Assembly: GCF_030063185.1 (NCBI RefSeq)
Contig: NZ_JASISP010000003.1
Span: 95,687 to 159,686, forward strand
Origin: Arthrobacter sp. H35-D1
Lineage (GTDB): Bacteria > Actinomycetota > Actinomycetes > Actinomycetales > Micrococcaceae
Reading direction: 5' to 3'
DNA length: 64,000 nucleotides
Shown here: in pieces, positions 58,726 to 64,000 of the stretch
Position numbering within the stretch: the first letter of the stretch is position 1
How the letters are laid out: each line of letters begins with the position of its first letter
Position numbers and translations under genes: made by a program
Notes under the pieces: generated by a model
What the model was told of the DNA's origin: nothing
The model's input: only the letters and a program-made list of their open reading frames with translations
Database searches by the model: none

Positions 58726-59946
58726 ATGAGTTTGAAGCAGCGACTGTACCCCAGTGAAGAGCAGGTAGCTCTTATGGCGATGCACGCTGATCATGCCCGT
58801 TTCATTTACAACATTGCTCTTGAACAACGCTCGCTGTGGACACCGGCTAAGCGCTATTCACCTCACAAAATCACGTACAACACCCAGGCTAGGGAATTAA
58901 CTGAGCTCCGCAAGGACACTGATTGGCTGCGTGCTGGTTCTACGGTGGTGCAGCAAGGTGCTTTACGTGATCTGGACATCGCCTTCAAGCGTTTCTTTGC
59001 CCGGCAAGGCAGCTACCCTCAGTTCAAATCAGCCATGTCCGGCAAGGACGGGTTCGCTATCCGTGATGTGTCCCTGCGGAGAATCAACCGGAAATGGGCC
59101 CTGATCCTGATTCCTAAGGTCGGTTGGGTTCGTTTCAGGCTCAGCTACCCGTGGGCTGAGGCGAAGGCAGCTACTAGCGCGAGGGCTACTTTTCGTGCTG
59201 GTCTATGGCATGTTTCCCTCACAACGCCGCCGCGTGCGAAGGTGTTCGCCAATACTGGCCGCGTGGTGGGAATTGATCGTGGCGTAAAGAACACGGTCGC
59301 CACCAATGAAGGGAATCTGGATACCATCCCTGGGTTCAGCACAGGGGAGCAAGCACGATTCCTGGCGTTGGAGCGAAAACTCGCAACCCAGACTAAAGGC
59401 TCCAACCGTCGCCAGGGGACCCTGAAAGCTCTAGCAACATTGCGGGGCAAGCTAAGTAATCGACGTACTGATTGGGTGGAGCAGAACACCACATCCCTGG
59501 CACGTAGCTACGATCTGGCGGTGCTGGAGAACCTTCAAATCAGCAACATGACTCGCAAACCAAAGCCTAAGAAAGACCCAGAAAAAGCTGGGGCTTATTT
59601 GCCGAACGGGGCTGCGGCTAAGGCTGGGCTGAACCGGGTCATTCTCGCCTCCTGCTGGGGAATGTTTGCGACCCGGCTGGAACAGAAAATGAACGTGATC
59701 AAGGTAAGCCCGGTCAACACTTCTCGTGAATGTCGTCTCTGCCACCATGTCTCGCCAAAGAACCGCAAGAGCCAAGCGGTTTTTGAATGCGAAAGCTGTG
59801 GACACGAAGAGCACGCAGACATCAACGCGGCCAAGAACATTCTGAACCGCGCACTCAGCACCCCAACCCGAGGACATTCGGGGGCTCGGGCGAAGAAGCC
59901 AGCTTCAACGCCAATCAAACACCTACAAGCCGCGCAAGCGGCCTAA
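58726..59946 (+). CDS. tnpB: TnpB RNA-guided nuclease of the IS605 element
   Basis: A 406-residue TnpB (OrfB). The RuvC residues are complete: Asp about 184 in VVGIDRGVKNT, Glu268 in LAVLENLQIS and Asp365 in HADINAAKN. The zinc finger has Cys336, Cys339, Cys355 and Cys358. TnpB proteins of this family cut DNA guided by an RNA from the element's right end. Here that RNA would overlap the tnpB 3' end and run past 59981 into host sequence beginning AATCGCCGTGAAGTAC. A TATTAT at 58714-58719 ends 6 nt before the ATG; no ribosome site is visible. Confidence 0.95.
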   Translation: MSLKQRLYPSEEQVALMAMHADHARFIYNIALEQRSLWTPAKRYSPHKITYNTQARELTELRKDTDWLRAGSTVVQQGALRDLDIAFKRFFARQGSYPQFKSAMSGKDGFAIRDVSLRRINRKWALILIPKVGWVRFRLSYPWAEAKAATSARATFRAGLWHVSLTTPPRAKVFANTGRVVGIDRGVKNTVATNEGNLDTIPGFSTGEQARFLALERKLATQTKGSNRRQGTLKALATLRGKLSNRRTDWVEQNTTSLARSYDLAVLENLQISNMTRKPKPKKDPEKAGAYLPNGAAAKAGLNRVILASCWGMFATRLEQKMNVIKVSPVNTSRECRLCHHVSPKNRKSQAVFECESCGHEEHADINAAKNILNRALSTPTRGHSGARAKKPASTPIKHLQAAQAA

Positions 59947-59997
59947 GGAATCCCCTTCCGAAAGGGAGGGGAGGATGTCAAAATCGCCGTGAAGTAC
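59840..59997 (+). ncRNA. Predicted TnpB guide RNA (omega RNA) region
   Basis: By analogy with characterised IS605 TnpB systems, the scaffold spans the tnpB 3' end and the right-end hairpin (59952-59971) and ends in GAGGATGTCAA. The guide is the next 16 or so host nucleotides (59982-59997). The 5' boundary is a guess. The expected target motif is TTGAT, as found at the left junction. Confidence 0.6.
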
Positions 59998-60206
59998 CGA
60001 ACCCGAGCGATCTCATATTCGGGTAGCAAGCGCTGAGCCAAGCCTTCAATGTCCAACCATCTGCATTCTGGATGTTTCGAGAGTTTCCGGCGGAACAGAT
60101 TGAGGCCATCAATATAGACATTGGCCAGTGGCTTGCTGCCGGTCGCTACAAGTGGATCGTCTGGGCCATCATGAAGCCAGCCTACAGACCCCCATAAATA
60201 GTCCAA
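59982..60206 (-). pseudogene. NYN-domain protein gene, N-terminal fragment
   Basis: Leftward from a TTG at 60206 (AAGGG upstream) the frame reads through NVYIDGLNLFRRKLS, with the NYN catalytic Asp, to EIARVRYFTAI at the element's right end. It continues at 58222 as the other half of the gene. The open frame runs further upstream without similarity, so the start is uncertain. Confidence 0.85.
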
Positions 60207-60268
60207 GGTGAATGGACCCTTAGGCTGGGGGCACGCGGCCAGACCGGCCGGGCAGAATCGGAGGACCC

Positions 60269-61072
60269 GTGGTGCAACAGGACGCTGGGCCCTGGGAGGC
60301 GCTGGGCCGAGGAAGCTTTGTGCTGCGCAGCAGTGCGGCACGGGCGCTTGTGAACATTGGGCTGGTGGTGGGTTCCGAGCGGGCACTCGTCATCGACACA
60401 GGTTGCGGCCCCCGCCACGCTGCAGAGATCCTGACCGCCGTGCGGGCCGTGACCACCCTGCCGCTGGTGGTCGCCAACACGCACGCGCACTGGGATCACT
60501 TCTTCGGCAACGCGGTCTTTCGAGCTGAGGGTGCCACTCGTGATGGCGCCAAGTACAACAGTTCCAAGCACGACGGCGGCCCGGACTTTTGGGCGCACGC
60601 AGCCGCCGCGCGAGCCATGGCCGAGACGGCGGAGTCGCAGCGGGTTTTTGTGGACGGTCCGGAGCCGGAAATGGCTGCCGGAGACGGGGTGGGAACGGAG
60701 ATTGTGGCTCCCACCCACCTGCTTGGCTCCGAAGGTTCAGCCGGGGTGGCACAAACGGGGACGCCTGTGGTGCTGGACCTTGGCGGCATCAGCGTGGAAC
60801 TTTTTACGCTGGGGCGCGGGCACACCGACGGCGATCTCATGGTGGGCGCGCCTGGCGTTCTCTTCACCGGGGACGTTGTGGAGGAAGGTGCCGAGCCGTC
60901 CTTTGAAGACTCCCACCCCGCCGAGTGGATTGCCGTGCTGCGACGCCTGGCCGGCATGGGCGCACAGTACCCGGTCATGATTCCAGGCCACGGACGCCCC
61001 GTGGACGCTGCGTTTGCCGCAGCGATGGCGGACACCATGGAGAGGGGCGGTCCGCACAGGCACCCGCGGTGA
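60269..61072 (+). CDS. MBL-fold metallo-hydrolase
   Basis: A 267-residue metallo-beta-lactamase-fold protein. The metal motif is THAHWDH (about 71-77), with further ligands in GHTDGD, FTGDVVEEG and IPGHGRP. The substrate is unknown; the family covers thioesterases, lactonases and glyoxalase II. The GTG at 60269 (or the next GTG) follows CGGAGGA. It is followed after 9 nt by the transporter gene. Confidence 0.88.
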   Translation: MVQQDAGPWEALGRGSFVLRSSAARALVNIGLVVGSERALVIDTGCGPRHAAEILTAVRAVTTLPLVVANTHAHWDHFFGNAVFRAEGATRDGAKYNSSKHDGGPDFWAHAAAARAMAETAESQRVFVDGPEPEMAAGDGVGTEIVAPTHLLGSEGSAGVAQTGTPVVLDLGGISVELFTLGRGHTDGDLMVGAPGVLFTGDVVEEGAEPSFEDSHPAEWIAVLRRLAGMGAQYPVMIPGHGRPVDAAFAAAMADTMERGGPHRHPR

Positions 61073-61081
61073 GGGAGACTG

Positions 61082-62305
61082 GTGAACTGCGGGCGTAGTG
61101 TTGAGACAGTGAGCAAAACAGCGAATCCCGGCGACTTTAGCCTGTGGTCCATCGCCATTCCGGCGTTTGGGCCATCCTTGCTGTTTGGCATTGGCGAAGG
61201 TGCCATCCTGCCGATCATTCCGCTCAGTGCCCGCGAGATGGGCTCCTCCCTGGCCGGCGCCGCCCTTGTGGTGGCGCTGATTGGCATTGGTTCGCTGGTC
61301 AGCAACATTCCTGCCTCCATCGTCACGGACAAATTCGGTGAACGTCGGGGCATGATGGGCGCAGCAGGATTGAGCCTGGTGGCCTTGCTGCTGTGTGTTT
61401 TCTCAACGAACCTGGGGCAGTTTGCCGCCGGGGTGTTCTTGATCGGCGCAGCAGCAGCCGTCTTCAACCTGGCCCGGCAAAGCTATCTGACCGAGGCGGT
61501 TCCGGCGTTCCTGCGAGCCCGGGCCATGTCCACGCTGGGCGGTGTCGGGAGGATCGGGCTTTTCGCCGGACCGTTCATCGGTGCCCTCGTGATCCACCTG
61601 GTGGGCCTGTCCGGTGCCTACTGGGTGGCCGCCGTGGCCATGGCAGCCGCCGGATCGTTGGCCTGGTGGCTGCCGGACCTTGTCGGCGACACCACCACTG
61701 GCCCTAAGGGGCCCGCCCCCACGATTCGTTCACTGGTCCAGGCCCACCGCAGAGTGTTTTTGACCGTGGGAATCGGGGTGCTGCTCGTCAGTGCCGTGAG
61801 GTCCTCGCGGCAAGTGGTGGTGCCGTTGTGGGCCGACAACCTGGGACTGAGCCCTGCGACGACGTCGCTGATTTACGGGCTGTCCGGGGCCATCGACATG
61901 CTGGTCTTTTATCCGGCCGGACGGGTCATGGACAAGAAGGGCCGCAGCGCGGTGGCCGTGCCGTCCATGGTCCTCATGGGGATCGCACTGTTGCTCACTC
62001 CGCTGACAAACGGTGCCGCATCGCTGCTGCTGGTGGCCTTGCTCATTGGCTTTGGCAACGGCATTGGCTCCGGGCTCATCATGACCCTGGGTGCAGACTA
62101 TGCACCCCGCCGCGGCCGGCCCCAGTTCCTGGGTGTCTGGCGCTTCTTCTCCGACATTGGCGGTTCCGGCGGCCCGGCCGTTTTGGCTGGGCTGACCGCC
62201 GTGGCCACCTTGTCCTTTGGCATTGCCGCCACTGGACTCCTGGGCCTGGCGGCTGCCGCCATGCTGGGGTATTGGATTCCGCGCAACAACGCTGCCGCCC
62301 ACTGA
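61082..62305 (+). CDS. Major facilitator superfamily transporter
   Basis: A 407-residue transporter with twelve predicted spans. The MFS motif A-like loop is DKFGERRGMMGAAG after span 2. A second-half copy is GRVMDKKGRSAVAVPS. It resembles drug/proton antiporters. The GTG at 61082 has AGGGAG upstream; a second GTG at 61109 is possible. It is close behind the MBL gene, so the two are likely co-transcribed. Substrate not predictable. Confidence 0.87.
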   Translation: MNCGRSVETVSKTANPGDFSLWSIAIPAFGPSLLFGIGEGAILPIIPLSAREMGSSLAGAALVVALIGIGSLVSNIPASIVTDKFGERRGMMGAAGLSLVALLLCVFSTNLGQFAAGVFLIGAAAAVFNLARQSYLTEAVPAFLRARAMSTLGGVGRIGLFAGPFIGALVIHLVGLSGAYWVAAVAMAAAGSLAWWLPDLVGDTTTGPKGPAPTIRSLVQAHRRVFLTVGIGVLLVSAVRSSRQVVVPLWADNLGLSPATTSLIYGLSGAIDMLVFYPAGRVMDKKGRSAVAVPSMVLMGIALLLTPLTNGAASLLLVALLIGFGNGIGSGLIMTLGADYAPRRGRPQFLGVWRFFSDIGGSGGPAVLAGLTAVATLSFGIAATGLLGLAAAAMLGYWIPRNNAAAH

Positions 62306-62324
62306 ACACCGCTCCCCACTGAAC

Positions 62325-62346
62325 GCTGCCGCCCACTGAAGGCAGC
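62325..62346 (+). terminator. Hairpin after the MFS gene
   Basis: GCTGCC (62325-62330) pairs with GGCAGC (62341-62346) around a 10-nt loop, followed by TGCAAAAAG. The words CGCCCACTGAA and CTCCCCACTGAA repeat three times across 62289-62340, so the hairpin arose within a small tandem repeat. Confidence 0.5.
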
Positions 62347-62393
62347 TGCAAAAAGTTGTTGACGCGCAGGCCGGGGCCGCGAATCATTGAAAC

Positions 62394-63581
62394 ATGAACT
62401 CCCAATTTGATGCCGTGTGGCAAGCCTTGGAAGCAAAGGTGGAGTCGGGATGGGCACCCGGAATGGTCGCCGGGATCCGCTACCGGGGAAGCACGGAGTA
62501 TTTTGCCACGGGAGTGCGCACCCTGGGCCAGCCGGCGAAGATGCGCAAGGACACGCCGTTCCGGATTGCGTCCCTCAGCAAGCCGCTGGCCGGAGCGGTG
62601 GCCGTGTCAATGATTGCCGACGGCACCTTGGCGCTTGACGACCCGGCAGACATTTGGCTGCCTGAACTGGCGTATCCCCGGGTGCTGAGCCGCCCGGACG
62701 CCGCTTTGTCGAGCACCGTTGCCGCGGAGCACGAGATCACAGTGCGGCAGCTGCTGAGCCTCACCCACGGCCTGGGCGCCATCTTTGATGACACCCCGCT
62801 GGCACAAGCCATGGACGCGGCCGGCCTGTCTCCGGGCCCGCTCCCACCGGCGATGACCGCCGACGAGTACATGTCCCGTGTGGCCGAGTTGCCGCTGGCA
62901 CACCAGCCCGGCACCAGGTGGAGCTACCACGTGGGCAGCGAAATTCTCTCCGTCCTGCTGGCCCGCGCCGGCCAGGCCTCGCTGCAACAGATCCTGCGGG
63001 AACGCATCACCGGCCCCCTCGGCATGGAATCAACCGGGTTCACCGCCGACCCCGACAGGCTGCCCACCGCCTATCAGCCCAGGGCCGGCGGGCTTGGCGT
63101 TTTTGACGAACCCGGCGGGGTGTTTTCGCAGCCGCCACCGTTCGAATCGCTGGCGGCGGGCCTGGTTTCCACCGTGCCCGACTACCTGAACTTTCTCGCA
63201 GCCCTTGCGGGCGACACCCTGCTTCCTGCCGGTCTCCGCGCGCAAATGACAAGCGACCAGCTCACTCCCCGGCAGAAGGTTGGCTTGGCGGGGATGGTGG
63301 GGCCGGGGGAGTCCTGGGGTTGGCAGCTGTCGGTGGAGACCGGGCCGCTGGAAACCGGGGGCGGCACGGCAGCGCCCGCGAAACCGTGGCATGCCGCCGG
63401 CCGCTACGGATGGACGGGCGGACTCGGGACCACCGCCTATGTGGACCCCTCCCGGGACCTCATTGGCGTCTTGTTCACCCAGCGGCTGATGGACGGCCCC
63501 AACGAGGACTTTTCCTATTTTTGGGAGCCGCTGGCAGGCTCGCTCGAGCCCGCCACGGACTGCGGCGGGCCAAAGGACTAA
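62394..63581 (+). CDS. Serine hydrolase of the beta-lactamase/PBP-like family
   Basis: A 395-residue class C beta-lactamase-like serine hydrolase. The active-site SxxK is Ser60-Leu-Ser-Lys63 in RIASLSKPL. A Tyr motif is in TRWSYHVGSEIL, and the third motif is YGWTGGLGT. It has no signal peptide, so it is probably a cytoplasmic esterase or peptidase and not a resistance enzyme. The ATG at 62394 has a poor ribosome site. The end overlaps the converging PAP2 gene by 4 nt. Confidence 0.88.
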   Translation: MNSQFDAVWQALEAKVESGWAPGMVAGIRYRGSTEYFATGVRTLGQPAKMRKDTPFRIASLSKPLAGAVAVSMIADGTLALDDPADIWLPELAYPRVLSRPDAALSSTVAAEHEITVRQLLSLTHGLGAIFDDTPLAQAMDAAGLSPGPLPPAMTADEYMSRVAELPLAHQPGTRWSYHVGSEILSVLLARAGQASLQQILRERITGPLGMESTGFTADPDRLPTAYQPRAGGLGVFDEPGGVFSQPPPFESLAAGLVSTVPDYLNFLAALAGDTLLPAGLRAQMTSDQLTPRQKVGLAGMVGPGESWGWQLSVETGPLETGGGTAAPAKPWHAAGRYGWTGGLGTTAYVDPSRDLIGVLFTQRLMDGPNEDFSYFWEPLAGSLEPATDCGGPKD

Positions 63582-64000
63582 CGCCGGGAACGCCGTCGTA
63601 CCGGGAACGTCAAGAGCAGCGTGCCGGCAATCGTCAGCCCGGACCCGGCCGCCACGATCTGGGCGACTCCCACCAGAAAATAGCTGATGGTGCTGGTCCC
63701 ACCGGTGGCCGTGACATGGCGCAGCAGCAAAGCTGCAGCGACCCCGGCCAGCACGGCAGCCAGCGCCGACCAGCCCGTCCACCAGCGCGAGGAGGCCCAA
63801 TGGCTGCCCGAGCCCAGCCACACATTCCACCGAGGGCCGGAGCGCAGGATGAAAAGTGCGGCCAGAGCCGTCCAAAACGACACGATGAAGAAGGCCGCCA
63901 CGACGTCGGACGGTCGGTGCCACTGGTTGATGAGCGTGGAAATCCCGGCCATGATGGCGTAGCTTCCACCCACAAAAGCCGCGGCAGGGCGCAACCGTGG
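63578..64000 (-). CDS. PAP2 family phosphatase, C-terminal part (cut by the window edge)
   Basis: The frame is open to base 64000, so the N terminus lies outside. The visible 140 residues start within PRLRPAAAFVGGSYAIMAGI and contain QWHRPSDVVAAF, the last PAP2 motif with its catalytic His and Asp. Three further membrane spans and a basic tail (FPVRRRSRR) follow. The SGH and KxxxxxxRP motifs would be upstream. It is a lipid-phosphate or undecaprenyl-pyrophosphate phosphatase-like membrane enzyme. Confidence 0.8.
   Translation of the reverse strand, partial: PRLRPAAAFVGGSYAIMAGISTLINQWHRPSDVVAAFFIVSFWTALAALFILRSGPRWNVWLGSGSHWASSRWWTGWSALAAVLAGVAAALLLRHVTATGGTSTISYFLVGVAQIVAAGSGLTIAGTLLLTFPVRRRSRR

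Larger units (their letters stand above)
58223..59981. mobile_element. IS200/IS605-family element with tnpA and tnpB
   Basis: A 1,759-bp element inserted in a NYN-domain gene. The left junction follows TTGAT (58218-58222) and the right end is GAGGATGTCAA (59971-59981). Removing it restores the host frame (YFTAI, then IKVGPG) with no target duplication, as expected for Y1-transposase elements. Each end has a similar hairpin: CTCTTCCG..AGGGAGGGG at 58243-58261 and CCCTTCCG..AGGGAGGGG at 59953-59971. Both encoded proteins have intact motifs, so the copy looks recent and possibly active. Confidence 0.93.

Noticed and set aside
59943-60386. An independent 147-residue leftward gene
   Set aside because: Its C-terminal end reads into the IS right end and its N terminus is antisense to the MBL gene; only the NYN part between is real.
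1-64000. tRNA, rRNA and riboswitch genes
   Set aside because: No CCA-ended cloverleaf, T-loop signature, rRNA block or recognised riboswitch core was noticed by eye. A covariance-model search was not possible, so absence is not proven.

Overview
The window is high-GC DNA of a Gram-positive actinobacterium. Gene content points to Arthrobacter or a close relative (Micrococcaceae): a menaquinone cluster menB-menE-menA with a DUF4229 protein, an accessory SecA2, a complete phenylacetate (paa) catabolon with a TetR-type PaaR, a DUF222/HNH protein, and dense 4-nt start/stop overlaps. No rRNA, tRNA or CRISPR array was seen. The genus call is an inference; no marker gene settles it.

Layout. 1-6.6 kb is an accessory region: a coupled pair of unknown genes (18-1233) converging on a leftward operon of hsdS, hsdM and a 690-residue HTH/pseudo-methyltransferase/HsdS-like fusion, without hsdR. 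The operon's upstream region (6259-6561) carries four TTATC(C/A)AC(A/G) boxes. 6.6-9.1 kb holds three small membrane proteins and a possible 57-residue ORF. 9.1-13.2 kb is menaquinone synthesis. 13.4-22 kb is a mixed block: acetyltransferase, protein phosphatase, GtrA protein, SecA2, reductase-like protein, M50 protease, RIO kinase, alpha/beta hydrolase. 22.1-25.2 kb is a metal-transport set (HMA chaperone, Crp/Fnr regulator, P1B ATPase), with two identical-pattern Fnr-type palindromes. 26.1-29.4 kb is pta-ackA. 30.2-34.5 kb holds a secreted GH3 enzyme with FG-GAP repeats and oligopeptidase B.

34.9-51.8 kb carries the phenylacetate genes in three transcription units: paaJ-F-H-Z (rightward), paaI-K-R (leftward) and paaA-B-C-D-E-G (rightward). 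Candidate PaaR operators precede all three. PaaK makes phenylacetyl-CoA, PaaABCDE epoxidises it, PaaG isomerises, PaaZ opens the ring and oxidises the aldehyde, and PaaF/H/J run beta-oxidation to acetyl-CoA and succinyl-CoA. Between the first two units lie a DUF427 gene with a decayed partial copy and a DUF222/HNH gene broken by one amber codon. 53.1-57.6 kb is a branched-chain 2-oxoacid dehydrogenase operon (E1 alpha, E1 beta, E2) with a divergent Lrp-type regulator. 57.7-60.2 kb is a NYN-domain gene split by an apparently intact IS200/IS605 element with TnpA and TnpB. The right end holds an MBL hydrolase, an MFS transporter, a serine hydrolase and a PAP2 phosphatase cut by the window edge.

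Most notable non-genic signals: a dispersed palindrome family (three copies, always a 7-nt loop) placed after genes, the box cluster before the hsd-like operon, the Fnr-type boxes of the metal set, and in-frame low-complexity expansions in PaaC and PaaE.
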